In this document: positions 12,808-24,011 of the stretch, piece by piece
Layout of the letters: every line of letters begins with the position of its first letter
Numbering within the stretch: position 1 is the first letter of the stretch
Assembly (NCBI GenBank): GCA_038496445.1
Contig: JALMLS010000015.1
Location: 434,001 to 498,000 of the forward strand
Direction: 5' to 3'
DNA: 64,000 nucleotides
Origin: Trichosphaerium sp. ATCC 40318
Taxonomy: Eukaryota > Discosea > Flabellinia > Trichosidae
The notes under the pieces: generated by a model
Databases searched by the model: none
Told to the model about the DNA's origin: nothing
What the model saw: the letters and a program-made list of their open reading frames with translations, nothing else
Translations under genes and position numbers: made by a program

Positions 12808-13018
12808 TAAGATTATATTAAGACTGTTGTAAGTAGTTTGTAAGTAAATAATATGGTTTAGTTTTAATTAGAAATCACACTATTACCTTAACTAAGAATG
12901 ATATGCGAGAACCTATTATTCATTGCAAACCACAGTCAATGTCGAAAGTTTTTTAAAGTTGAAAAAAACAGGAACAGAAATTAAATAATTCTATGCTATT
13001 GCCTTTATTCTACTTTCT

Positions 13019-14035
13019 TTACATGTATTTGGAAAGAAACTCTGATATATGCTTGATTGATACCAACGCTTCTGGTATCTCAGAGAACCATTCGAAAGCA
13101 TGCCAAACACCTTCTGTTATTTGTAAATCAACAACAATATTTTTCTTTTTTAACTTTTCAGCAAGCCTTGTACTATCACTCAAGAGAAGCTCACGGGTAC
13201 CAGTAGATATCGTTGTAGGAGGGAAGTTGGGTGGAATATCGAAGAACAATGGTGATATGTCTGGATTCTCTGGAGCGATCTTTCCCATGTAAGTAATACT
13301 CATCGGTTCAAGGATATGTTCGACTGTTAAGGTAGGGTCACTAATTGTGTTGTGGCTTTCTCCGCTATGCGTTAAATCTATCCATGGAGATAAGAGAGCT
13401 ATTGCATTGGGTGGTGGTAAGCTTTCTTTTGTTATTGCTTTTACAACTAAACCGAGAGTAAGATTTGCTCCAGCGGATCTACCGGCAACACAGACTTTTT
13501 GGGTTTTGATCAAAGAGCGGTAGACTGCCATTGATTCATTGCATGCCGTAGGAAACTGCTTCTCGGGAGATAAACTATATCTAGGTACACATACACGTCT
13601 GTGAGTCATATCGGCGATGTGAGCGGTTATAAATAGATCATCTTCTGAACAGCCTAAGTTGAAACCGCCTCCGAAAAAAAACAGAATAACTTCGTCTCCG
13701 CGTGTTTCTTTTGGGATTACCCATTGAACAGGTACGCCGTTTATTACTTCTTCCTTTGTAGTTGTTTTTAACTTTTCTTTGGCTTCAAGGCAACCTTTAG
13801 AGGCTATTTCTGAAGCTGCTTTTCGATGAGAAACAACGCCTTGAGGTGATAGATCATATGTCTCAAAGACGGCTCCCACAGACTTATCGAGGAATTGTTG
13901 GGCTTGTTTACTTATACCACAACGTGTTGGTTTTATTTCTTTACTTGTCATAGGTGTTGTCTTCCTATGTTTGTAACTTAAAAAGTGACGATCTACTATT
14001 CTAATTGTAACGAAATTTCTGGTTTGACTTAACAT
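13019..14035 (-). CDS. HSL-family alpha/beta hydrolase (esterase/lipase-like)
   Basis: An uninterrupted 338-residue frame, in contrast to its intron-rich neighbours. Motifs of the hormone-sensitive-lipase family: LFFFGGGF in place of the usual HGGG oxyanion-hole motif, YSLSPEKQFP, the nucleophile elbow VAGRSAGANL (Ser), LLLSDS (Asp) and VWHAFEWF (His). The order and spacing are normal for the family at about 310-340 residues. The Phe in place of the first His of HGGG is unusual. An internal Met about 28 residues in could be the true start. Substrate unknown; a short-chain ester or lactone is a family-level guess. Lack of introns could mean retroposition or horizontal gain. It converges on the repeat gene to its left. 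Confidence 0.8.
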   Translation of the reverse strand: MLSQTRNFVTIRIVDRHFLSYKHRKTTPMTSKEIKPTRCGISKQAQQFLDKSVGAVFETYDLSPQGVVSHRKAASEIASKGCLEAKEKLKTTTKEEVINGVPVQWVIPKETRGDEVILFFFGGGFNLGCSEDDLFITAHIADMTHRRVCVPRYSLSPEKQFPTACNESMAVYRSLIKTQKVCVAGRSAGANLTLGLVVKAITKESLPPPNAIALLSPWIDLTHSGESHNTISDPTLTVEHILEPMSITYMGKIAPENPDISPLFFDIPPNFPPTTISTGTRELLLSDSTRLAEKLKKKNIVVDLQITEGVWHAFEWFSEIPEALVSIKHISEFLSKYM

Positions 14036-14994
14036 GCTCTATGCCTTGATTACAACAACGTGTCCCATAGAGTCTACCTTGATTTGATTTCGAAGCGTGA
14101 CAAGAATGCAGGGAAACTTGGATCCGGGTTATTTATTCGAGCGCGTCCGACATTCCATTAAGCAAAATTTCTGCTTTATTTCTTTTGACTACGGTGTAGC
14201 TGTCTTCTCAATCCGAACACTGAACGCACTACTATGTGCGACAATGCTATGTTTGACATAAATTCATCAAAATTCTTGAATTTTCGTCAATAAAAACCCC
14301 GGATGAACTAACGCTTATTTTAGCTCAGTCACGTGATTAAATTCTGTACAAAGAAAATGATTTCTGGAAATGTGCTTCGCAGTATGGAGTATTCTCTTCT
14401 TTGAATGCATAAACCTAAAAGACGGGTAAGTGGCCTCATTGATATAGTTTTAATGCCGATGAGTACCCTAGGAGCAAAAAACCGTAGTAGTTTTGACATT
14501 TGCTTATTGACCAAAACGGTTTGTTTCATTCTTGCTGCCGGGATTGTCTGTGATACCTCCTACTTCCAGAAGCAATGGTGCCAAATGAACACGCTACAGT
14601 TACTTGTGAAGTTCAAGTTCAACCACACCACTATCATGTGCCGGTACAAAAACCTCTAAACGTTCCCTTGTTATAAAGCATTTCACAACACTACAGAAAA
14701 AACGCGTTTGATTGCTGTACAACATCATACAGTCTATGCGCCCGTTAGAGAGTGCTTTTCGAATACTGTGTGGCAGTGTAAAACTCGTAGGTCCTAACAA
14801 GCCAAACTTTTAGGTAAACCAAGTTGCGATCAACAGTTTTCTAAAGGCTACTGGAACAGTTGAAAACCGGTAGTAGTAAAAAAAATCCATTGTTGAGCAA
14901 TGTCAATTGAATCTCGAATGTTGTGATAGAAATAATTATTCTTTACTACATTTAAGGGAAAATGAATCTTTATTAAACAGAAACAAGAGGTTAC
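14036..14994. other. Intergenic stretch, no supported gene
   Basis: Open frames here are short and lack support. A small plus-strand frame starting MVPNEHATV near 14575 is the best, but has no splice or family evidence. A CACGTG palindrome lies near 14331. Confidence 0.4.
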
Positions 14995-17494
14995 TTATTT
15001 CAAAAGTGCAATAACATTCTTATCTTGAAATTTTCTTTGCATTTTTTCTAGATAGCTTACTTTTGGATCTTGTTTTGGAGATACACACTCCAAGCAAAAT
15101 GAAAAAGCGTATGCGTTTGTAAAGTCAATACCAGAAAAAACTGAAAGGGTGTTTCCATCGGTTCCGTAATTCTTTTGAAGCAAACTATTACCCATAACCG
15201 CATAAACGTATCCACTACAAAAAAAAACCAAAGTCAACAAAAAAATAAAAGTAAACTTTGAAGAGAACTCACCCTTCTCTAACTGCTACTAGTCTAGCAT
15301 TTGCCCAAACACCTGTGTTGATTTCGCTGTCACCTCTTCTGATAGTCTAGACAAAGAAATCGTGTCACACAAACAGAAAGAGAAAGTAAAAAATGTGTAC
15401 CTGTATATCCTCATAGTACACATACTTGTCAGCATATTGTATTACTGAGTATCCAGGTAAGCGACTAAATCCAGATATTTCATAACTCTGTTCTCCTGTT
15501 GCTTTGTTTATACTGATTATGGCGGCTTGGCGATTTCTTGCATATTGCTGTGTTTCAACGAAAACAGCTAACAAAGAACAATCAACAATAATTCTTAAAG
15601 TAAAACTCCAATCGGTCGTACCATTGCTGTTTGTTGTGATTGCCTTTGGTTGTCCGTACATTTTATTGAGAACTGCTACTACCTTATATTTTCTAGACAA
15701 CACGTGGGTAAGATATAAACTAATAGTTTTTTGTACATACCCACTCTTGGCGTCGATACGAAGAATCCTAGTGCTGTTTTCTAATGCAACATACAATGAA
15801 GTAGAAATAAACGTGTCATCAAAAGACATAGCTGTAATATATCAGTATAAACGTAGACTATGTAAACTATGGGTTTGTACCTTGAACGTTATTCACCGTA
15901 TCAAAGAATTCCTCTGACTCTCCAGTCTCTTTGATTTTGTAGATGTGATTGCCACAACTATAAAAAAACTAAAACAGAAAGGGTATGTAAGCCACAAGAA
16001 TCATGATATTCTGATTTCGTACTCCAAGCTTTGTACTCAATGTACCAGTGACATTACATTCTCCTTGATGGTCAGCGATGACTTGTGGTGCTGTATCTCC
16101 GAGGATAGATGCAGTAAACACCTTTGAACTATCTTCTAATCAACATTGTTAGGGGACGATACTATCTTTAGCGAACCTTCGACTGTCCAGAAGAATCTTG
16201 AAGCGGCAGGTGCAGATGTAATAGACATAACCTCTTCAGTGTAAATCACGGTTGGGTACGCAAGTGTTTTTCTATATAATTTAAAGCTAGCTGTAATAGT
16301 GTCATTAGATACCAATACTCTAAAGCAGATGTTATTTTTTGGAGCCACTACACCTTGCCAAAGATTAATGTTACCTTTCATTTTCATCAATTGCAAATGA
16401 TTTGCATTTAGCATCTGCGATGTATTGTCTGTCATCTTTTATCGAGAAAATACCCTCTTCGTTACATCCAACTACGACCTTTTCGCTTGGCCACACAGCC
16501 AAATCATTAAGTGTCTTTAAGTCTGTTTGTACATTGACGTCACCAGTTGTGCCGTCAATGATTGCAATTGACTGTGTCTCTGACCCTTCAACTTTGAACA
16601 AGGCATAAACTTTAGAGCTTTGAAACAGCATAAGTCACACAGAAGGAGAAGTAACAAAATAAAAGTTCCGTACTCTAGAGTGACGATGCTCAAGAAGTCA
16701 ACTGTTGTATCCTCTGGAATACCTTTTTCAAAGAAAAGTCAATAAAGACCCAAAGTGTACGTGTATGTAGTACCAGGTATTTGTACTTCAAGTACAGAAT
16801 CATCATCAACTGCTTTGAATCGTACTGTGCGAGAATCAGATGTCCATGTGATGTACCTATCTCCTACATTGAAGTGTTAGCCTTTGAAGTTTGGTAACTT
16901 AAAAGTGTTTGTACCAAATCCCATTAAAAGAACTGCGAGATCTTTTACGTTCTCCTTAGCTACATGTTCTACGCCAAACCCAGAACCGTCAACTTTCACC
17001 TGTTGAAAGAACAGTAAGAAAAATGTGGTATACAGAATTGTAGTTCGCATGTTTTACAAAATTTCATGGCATCCAAATGGCTGACAATTTGTGAGCGAAG
17101 CGACGGCCTGACCGAAAGCGAACATAATCCTCTACTAGCTTGATTTCGTTGTGCCACACGATCGTATTTTCGAACATATGGGAACAAATGCGAACTAGTA
17201 CAAGACGCCAAATGTGTAACACAAAAAAAAAGTAGTAGAAGATATACGCCCTTTGTCGTTGTGACGTACATGGTATATTGTATTGTTATTCTCAGTAACA
17301 AAAAGTACTTTATCATTGTATTTTGCCATCGTAGCTACTTTTGATGCTCCAATGTCAGCAGCATCAAACAAAACGGCCACTACTTTTGAGCGGAAATTAT
17401 TTGAGCACAACTTCGTTCCATGTATGAAATATGCTTGATCAACAGCATAAGCTGTACCAACAATAAAAAATACAAGCAAGAGGTGCTGTAACAT
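14995..17494 (-). CDS. Secreted beta-propeller-like protein
   Basis: The first exon begins MLQHLLLVFFIVGTAYAVD, a clear signal peptide. Many short exons follow with repeated hydrophobic-strand blocks such as MAKYNDKVLFVTENN, LNDLAVWPSEKVVVG, SKVYALFKVEG, QAAIISINKATGEQS and STSLYVALENSTRILRID, which look like blades of a propeller (NHL/YVTN-like). The final exon, 14995-15240, has FTNAYAFSFCLECVS and ends KNVIALLK. No membrane anchor seen, so secretion or a lysosomal/vacuolar lumen is likely. No catalytic motif recognised. Exon borders were not all resolved; the span is from the signal peptide to the last in-frame stop. Confidence 0.6.
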
Positions 17495-17566
17495 GGTATT
17501 GCGAATGTGTATTTTAACAAAATGTGCAACACAAAAACAGAAAAGTAGAAAACACTTTCCTACTTC

Positions 17567-17689
17567 TTATTTTGGTAACTCATCTGTCAAAATTGGAAAC
17601 GCCAAAACTACTTTTAAAGTGTTAACGCGATACACTCCAAATCCTACAACAAGATGCACAGCTGCAATATTAAAGATTTGAGCCTGCAT
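17567..17689 (-). CDS. Possible 40-residue membrane microprotein
   Basis: An intronless frame opening MQAQIFNIAAVHLVV and ending LPILTDELPK-like residues, with one hydrophobic stretch near the N-terminus. It lies 72 nt upstream of, and on the same strand as, the secreted propeller gene. Small single-span proteins of this size include mitochondrial complex subunits, but nothing here fixes such a role. Length alone gives weak support. Confidence 0.3.
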   Translation of the reverse strand: MQAQIFNIAAVHLVVGFGVYRVNTLKVVLAFPILTDELPK

Positions 17690-18079
17690 CGCGTGACTTA
17701 AAGTTTTATTTTGCTAGCAAATGGCTGAGGGTAGAATACTACAGAAACCTAAATATCATGGCTGAGCCTGCACGCACGTAGATTACAGTAAGCGTATTTA
17801 CAGTGCTCAAAGACCAATTTAATCCAATAATACCAGTTTTCTACACTCGCTCTTAACATAGGTTCTAATCCTCTGTCTCTGTTATTATTGTGTTAGAGCA
17901 TGGCGAAGACTCGAAGAGTCTAAACAAGGCGATTGTGTATTTATCATAAAACACAGAAAACGGCCTTCACCATTATGAAGACTCGTAGCTTTTTATACGC
18001 GGACTAGTCGCCGTTCTGACACTTTGACATCATTAGTTATTCTGTGTTTATATTCTTTATTTTCTCTTGATGAATCAAC

Positions 18080-18908
18080 TAGAGAATTTTTCGCTAAGCA
18101 GTTGAATGTGCTACGGCGTAAGCCCTACATGCTTTGAATCTACAGGGTAAGTATAAGAGCTTAATATACAACTGTAGCCGTGAGAGAAAATAAATACGTT
18201 TAACTGTTTTAATGGTGTGACGTTATTGTAAAATGTGAAAATCTCCTAGCTAGGTATTTGTTGTTCATCACATATGCCTTAAAAGTGTATAAAGAGTAGT
18301 AGTGCGTCGAACCTGAGCGTACACACTAAAATGATAGTTGTGGCTCCGCTAAAAACGTCAAGTTCAGCTCATTGATCTTTATTAGCGATATAAAACCCAG
18401 CTAAACGCTTTTCATTTGTGTAGTGCGCTTTTTCCAAAAATGTTTACAGTTTTTTTTCTCTTTCTAACTTATGCAACATCCCAAACAGCCAAAAACGATG
18501 TATTGTATTCGCAATGTGCATGTAGTATGTGAGTATCATTTTTGGCTGTTTGGGATGTTGCATAAGTTAGTGAACAAAAATTTTTTCTAAACTGCGTTGT
18601 TTGCGACCTCACGTCAGTTATAAGTAGTACATCACTGTTTAAGAGGATTTGGCCTATTCATTTGACGGTAAAAGGTGTTGATGCTCTTAAATAAGGAATT
18701 AAAAGTTCCTTTTTTGCTGAAAAGATGACGACACATATTTTCTGTGATAATTACGCATAATGTACATATTGTGCATCTCTTTTAAGATCCTCCCCTTGAA
18801 ATACAAACCTTAACCTATCATGTATGGCAGTTTCAGGAGAGTAGCTGACTGCTGTGTGGTTGACACATTTTTTACTTTTTCATCAACTGCTTAGAGAAAA
18901 ATTCTCTA
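18080..18908. mobile_element. Possible MITE-like element with inverted ends
   Basis: Bases 18080-18105 and 18883-18908 form an inverted repeat with 25 of 26 positions matching. A 32-bp perfect hairpin sits inside near the centre. No transposase frame and no convincing target duplication are seen, so this is a candidate only. Confidence 0.4.
18464..18570. repeat. Perfect 32-bp inverted repeat (hairpin)
   Basis: The arms 18464-18495 and 18539-18570 are exact reverse complements, separated by a 43-nt loop; three more pairs beyond one mismatch extend the stem inwards. Such length and perfection is not expected by chance. It could be a folded-back element, a structured transcript or a recombination scar. 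Confidence 0.9.
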
Positions 18909-19178
18909 ATGGTAATTTTGTTTACTCGTGTGCACTAAAAGATGGAGCAGATTTCCTTAGTGAAGGCGTTACTATTTCTTCGTCGTCTGAAGCGAAAATG
19001 TCATCTTCATCTGAAGCACTCTCAACACCTGAAAATGAACCTACACTAGATTAATATGACTTACAGAGATATTGTGTACTACCATAATTACGAATAGTGT
19101 ACAAGAAAGGTGCAGTTAGGCCAATACATGCTACACCCTACATTGTCTTAGTTTATCATAAAATTCTTCTTTCTTCGT
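18909..19178. other. Spacer with a weak plus-strand frame
   Basis: A frame running 18854-19054 on plus ends in a Ser/Glu-rich tail (ISSSSEAKMSSSSEAL) but has no ATG at a useful place and no partner exon that I could find. Reported only as spacer content. Confidence 0.3.
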
Positions 19179-19836
19179 TTATCTCATTTTTTGTACCTTT
19201 GCAAGTAGCACTACAATGTCAACTTCAATGCGTATCATTCCATTATCTATTGCTACCAAGTATATTTGAACTATAACATCAATAACTTGTCCAACGAAAA
19301 ACTTGTGTGTTAAGAACAACAAAGCAAAGTTTGGTCTTTTTTGAAAAAAAAGGTTTTTGAGGATACAAGCAATACCAAGTATATGTTTGCTTTATGTACA
19401 GCGTAATAACCAAGTACAGCCAAAGGTACGCCATATAACATTGTCCAATGTCCAAAGAGGGCGTAAACAACCGAAATAACCTAAAAACGTGAATAAATTA
19501 TTACAACCAAACCGCACGTGCTTCGAACGTTTAGTAAACGCGAAAGCATTAAAAAAAAAGCTTCGAAAAGCAGTTTACCAAATAACAAACAGCAACAATC
19601 TTCAAAACCTTCTGTCGCTTCTTCATACCAACGATAGGATTAAACGCAACAGTGGCAGGCTAGCGAAGCGTTATATTTTTTTTTAACGAACTTTTGACGC
19701 GGTCTACCTTCGATGGAAGTTCTCCAATACCCACGTGCATTTGATTCGTTTCGATATCGCCCTTCTCTTCGTCTTCGTCACCAGAATTGGCAAACGCAAA
19801 TGGTTTGTAAACTACTGGTCGCTCGTTACCTGCCAT
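19179..19836 (-). CDS. Small multi-span membrane protein
   Basis: Four exons joined in phase give about 145 residues. The N-terminal 43 residues are hydrophilic and acidic (SGDEDEEKGD), starting MAGNERPVVYKP at 19836. The second exon is basic (GMKKRQKVLK) and starts a hydrophobic run that continues through VISVVYALFGHW, YGVPLAVLGYYAV and FFVGQVIDVIVQIYLV. That gives three or four spans with a short basic end (AKVQKMR). Architecture resembles tetraspan or MARVEL-type small membrane proteins but I cannot name the family. It is divergent from the 7TM receptor gene at 20055, 218 bp away. Confidence 0.6.
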
Positions 19837-20054
19837 TGCGCAATCGGCACAGGTATTTGTACTTTATCAAAAAGTTAAGCCAGAGCCATATTTTACAAAC
19901 AACTGCAAGCAAACCTGGTTATGTAGATGTAAAAGGCCCTTTACTTCGGAACTCAAAACATGCTAAGATGTCTAACCATAAATAGTAGTAGCACAAACTA
20001 CCTTAAACGAACAGTCAAAATAACACGTGTTGAGACGTACATAACTAAACCACA
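19837..20054. promoter_or_regulatory. Divergent promoter region
   Basis: A 218-bp spacer between two genes transcribed away from each other must hold both start regions. It carries a CACGTG palindrome near 20023. No TATA box is obvious. Confidence 0.35.
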
Positions 20055-21840
20055 ATGGCCCGTTCGAGTACCTTTGGCGTAATTATTACGATGTATTGGG
20101 TGACGATGGCGGCTTGTCTTGTTGTTCACGACAATACAGGAACAACACGTACTATTGATAGTGCTCTACTGAATGACATATTTTCTTAACCACATTAGTA
20201 ACTTTTAATTCGCCAAACATCTCTTGGCTTTCAAAACAATCTTGGAACGGCACTGCTGTTACTGGTACGTTTATTAAAAGTGACATCACGTGTTAATTAG
20301 CCGTCATCTAGCTTAATTTTTTTTTAACCGACTCAATCTTTTAGGGGAGCTTGTGAGAGTAGATGACAGCGACCACAATCATAAGATTGTGTTTTTAACA
20401 ACAGACAAGTATAAATGGGGTTACCAAATAGCAGACGCTCATAAGAATGGGGCCATTGGTATTGTTATCTATGATAGATCATACAGTATGTGACTTGATA
20501 TGTTCCTATCTTTAGAATATTAGATATCCCGGATCCAAGAGTTTGTATTGGTATTAAATTGCTTGTAGCTACAGGAGGTAAAACAGAGTTCTTCAGAATG
20601 AATTGGAATCAAGCACCATCAGAACTTGAGGCTATTCCCACTGTTGAAGTTGGAAAAGATTTTATGGATTATTTTAAAGAACAACATCTAAATGTTACCT
20701 TGTTCCCTCATGGTACGTGTTTTCGAGGTTCAATTGGTTTTTTCCCCTAAATATTTTTGCGTTCATAGATGATAATCCATGGGAACCAATCAGTAATATC
20801 GGGTTTGTACGTGTTTGCTATTACACAACTGAAGCTAAATGTTTATTTTATTTTGAAGCTTGTTTTCTCAATTGTTTTTGGTATTGCAGCATTTATATGT
20901 GTTGCATTGGCTTGTTTTAAACTTTACTATATCACACATGGAGTTGGATGTATCGGTGGTATTTCTCAAACGTGTTTGGTGATTGAGATTATCGCAAATA
21001 CTGGTACAATACTCATAATTTGTTAAAGCTATATATTTGTTTTACAAACTTTAGGACGCTTCTTTTATGTCACAGTTGATCCATTGTACAGTCGTAGAAT
21101 ATTTTCAAAGTTTACATCAAGCTTAATGGATACGGGTTTTGTATCTTTGTCGCTTGCAACATCTTTGTTGATTGCATTTTATTGGTAAGTTGCTTTCTAC
21201 TGAACTAGTGGTTTTATGTAAAACAGGTTGGAGATAATCAAAGCAATCAAGTCTCTCAAAGATGTAGACGGTAAACTGAAACGCTTTCTACTTCCTTGTA
21301 TTCTCTTGGTTGTATTTGTTTGTCTTGTGGAGCTGTCTGTATCACTTGGACGCGGTTTCTCAGAAGTAAGAGTTGTAAATGCTATAGTAATGTTTATCTT
21401 GATGTCGCTTGGTATGGCTATTGCTCTATACCTCTTGATTATGGGAGGAATCGTACTGAAGCATATAAGGGAGATTGGTTCTAAATCTTCTATTGTCAAA
21501 AGGATTCAATGTGTACGTTCACGTGTTTTTATCTAGACGCAGTATTTCTCATTATTTTCTTACTTTATTTCTGTTGTAGATTACAATACAGCTTATGGCA
21601 AGTGGCGTTTTCACAATATTGCTTGTCATCACTATTTTTTCCTCTTATTGGTCTTTCTTTCGAACACCTGTTGTATTCTGTATCATATGGTCTTTGTATT
21701 GGTTTTTTCTTTTTGGGATAAGCTTTCTTCAAATCACTGCTATCCACAGAAAGCAGAAAAGACCGTCTACAGTAGAAATGACTGCAAGCACTTCAGCTGC
21801 AGGAATAATTAATACTACAGGTGAAAAATGTATAAATTAA
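20055..21840 (+). CDS. 7TM receptor-like protein with PA-like ectodomain (copy A)
   Basis: The ATG at 20055 opens a signal peptide ending near LVVHDN. The ectodomain of about 150 residues (NSPNISWLSKQSWNGTAV, KIVFLTTDKYKW, NGAIGIVIYDRS, AIPTVEVGKDFMDYF) has the order of a protease-associated (PA) fold as in vacuolar sorting receptors. Seven hydrophobic spans follow, beginning FILKLVFSIVFGIAAFI and ending CIIWSLYWFFLFGISFL, then a Lys- and Ser/Thr-rich tail. Introns begin GTACTA, GTACGT, GTATGT and GTAAGT and all join in phase. Predicted plasma-membrane or endosomal receptor; ligand unknown. A close inverted paralogue lies at 24012-25814. Confidence 0.75.
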
Positions 21841-22299
21841 CAGATACAAATGTACTTGGATAAGATTAATCTTAGATTTTAAACAGAGAAGCTTCTACCA
21901 TTTTAGCTAAACACTACAGTTTTTTTAATCTGTTAGGCAAACACAAGACAGGCCTCATAGTGTTCTTATATTAGATTTCATTTCGTAGCTTGGTTCGCTA
22001 TGTTTGAAATTGAAAAAAAATAAATTGTAGAGATTAGGTGTTAAGCCTACTTTTTAAAAGGCCACTCCCGATTTGTAGCGCGCACGTGACTTTATGCTCT
22101 TGTGCTAGCGTAAAGTCCTCTATAAGGGTACACTAATGGATAGCTATCAGATTTTGCACAAGGTCTACCTATGTTCCAAATCATCCAGAAAAATCAGGCT
22201 TAGCTCTAACTAAAAATAGCGCTTTTTCGGGCAGTCCACAATTTTCACTCTGTGGCACAAAACCACTTGTTTCTTTCACCTAGTACACGTTCGGACGAA
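21841..22299. other. Spacer, no supported gene
   Basis: AT-rich spacer between the first 7TM copy and the F-box/ubiquitin-like gene. No coding or repeat signal recognised. Confidence 0.4.
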
Positions 22300-23301
22300 A
22301 TGCAAGACAAAGAACGTCGCAACACAGGTACAATTAATTCGCAAACACAAAAACCTTGTACTCGTCTAACTCCACAAAAGAGCTTCCGCCTGAGGTGTGG
22401 GATGCCATACTGTCTTATATTTGTAATATTGGTGATTTTAGAGCGTTTGCGTTATCCTCCCGAGAATTTAACGCTTTGGTGGATGCCTCAGCCGTCAAAC
22501 CATCTACCTATGCTCACCTCATAATACATAACTCGATTAAACACGACCACGTGAAAAAACTTGAACAATACTTACATCTCTACGACCCACATTTGGATGG
22601 CTTTGAAAGAGATGGTGGAAAGGCTTATGGTTGGAACCTTGTTTTCAGATCTGAAGGCCAAAAAGATCTTGAGCTTGTAATTAAAAATAGTGATACACTC
22701 AGAGAGGTCCGTGAACAAATGTGTCTCGAAGCTGGTACAGAAGAGGTGGTACTTGTATGGGCTGGTAGAATGATTGCGCCAGGGGCACAGTGTCATTCTG
22801 GTACAGTCACAGTAGATTCTACAATGGGAAAGTTGAATCCTGGCGTTAGAGAAGGATATCCTCCATTATATTATTTAGCAAAAAAAGGATCACGTGTACT
22901 ATCTAAAGAAAAGAAGGAAAACCAAGGCAAGCTCTTTTTTTTTCCCCTTTTCTTTTCCTTTTTTTTGCTTTTTTACTGTGACATCCTCGGTCCTACAAAT
23001 AGTACTATTTAAAAGATAGTACTTGAACAATTTATATCAGCTGCACTTATTAATTAACACCTTAGGTTTTAAACGTTGGTCAAAGCAACCCGGCAGACAA
23101 GAAAAATACTTGCGCTTTTCCGCATATCAATACTTGTTAGATAGGGCTGTAAATTGTAAAAGCCCTGGTTCTGTCAAAGTATTGGTTAACAGTAATAAAT
23201 TAACAGAAAAGGAAGTAGAGGACATTTTAAACAGAGAAGTGAGTACTTGCTCGAACCAAAACAAGAATACAAATCCTGTTTCTTGTAACTTGCTATTGTA
23301 A
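22300..23301 (+). CDS. F-box protein with ubiquitin-like domain
   Basis: Three exons (22300-22327, 22381-22926, 23066-23301) join in phase to about 269 residues. The F-box reads ELPPEVWDAILSYI ... FRAFALSSREFNAL. About 60 residues later DLELVIKNSDTLREVREQ, VVLVWAGRMI and a GKLNPG turn look like a divergent ubiquitin-like beta-grasp. The last exon is helical (YLLDRAVNCK, SVKVLVNSNKLTEKEVEDIL), possibly ankyrin-like. The second intron has a GC donor (AAG then GCAAGC). An F-box plus ubiquitin-like fold suggests an SCF-ligase adaptor. The 3' end abuts a pseudogene fragment, and a GTGAGT in the last exon leaves the true stop uncertain. Confidence 0.65.
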
Positions 23302-23448
23302 CTAACTTATAAAAATAAGAATATTTGCGTATTTTACAACACTATTGCAATTACTCTGAGGTTAAATGAGTAGCTGCACCCTTCTTAACTCTGGACCTTG
23401 TATACTGTTTTTTACATGGCCATTGTATTTCGTACTGTTGCCTTTTTG

Positions 23449-23575
23449 TTTAGTTCGCTATTAAACCTTGAGCATATTGCTGCTTGTTTGGATAGCAATA
23501 ATGTAGGCGTTACAATCCAAGTCCATAATATCGAGTTGTAGCTCCACTGGAAGCTGGAGAAGCGTTTCTTTCTCC
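23449..23575 (-). pseudogene. Fragment of the F-box head of a MORN-variant gene
   Basis: Read on minus, this stretch matches 11228-11345 of the repeat gene: LQLPVELQLDIMDL is kept, the following bases diverge, and the frame then stops. It holds only the F-box segment and no repeats, so it is a dead fragment. Confidence 0.7.
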
Positions 23576-24011
23576 CACCCTTGTTTGGTTGTCTTCTACA
23601 TGATGTTAATTAATAGACTGCTAATAGCATCCTTAGAATGTTTGCGCTACTCCCATGATTTTCTAAAAAGAATTGTCTTTTTTTGAATTCATTAGCGAAA
23701 TACAACACTTTCTGTTGAAATACACCATGTGAATTCGCAATCCAAAAAACTACTTAATTCAAGGTGTGTTGTCTCTCTGGGAGTGCGGTTAGAATCCAGA
23801 AGAGATTTGAAAGGCAAATCAAAGAGAGACATGTTCCGAGACATGTTCTTAGACTGCTACGGTCAAACATGAGTATATTTCTTAGTTGGCTTTGCTTATA
23901 ATTATTAACATCTATTTCTACGTTATTAATCATATGCGCGCTACTAGCTTCTGTTTAAAACAATTACTTTTACTACTACAATATTCTAAAACAATGATTA
24001 CTTTAATCAGG
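23576..24011. other. Spacer, no supported gene
   Basis: AT-rich spacer between the F-box fragment and the 3' end of the second 7TM copy. No coding signal seen. Confidence 0.4.

Noticed and set aside
16996-17316. Minus-strand frame of 106 codons in the propeller gene
   Set aside because: It reads through a GTACGT intron; the phase-correct exon ends before it.
23449-23540. Extra 3' exon for the F-box/ubiquitin-like gene
   Set aside because: The readable frame is the complement of an F-box pseudogene fragment and does not join in phase.
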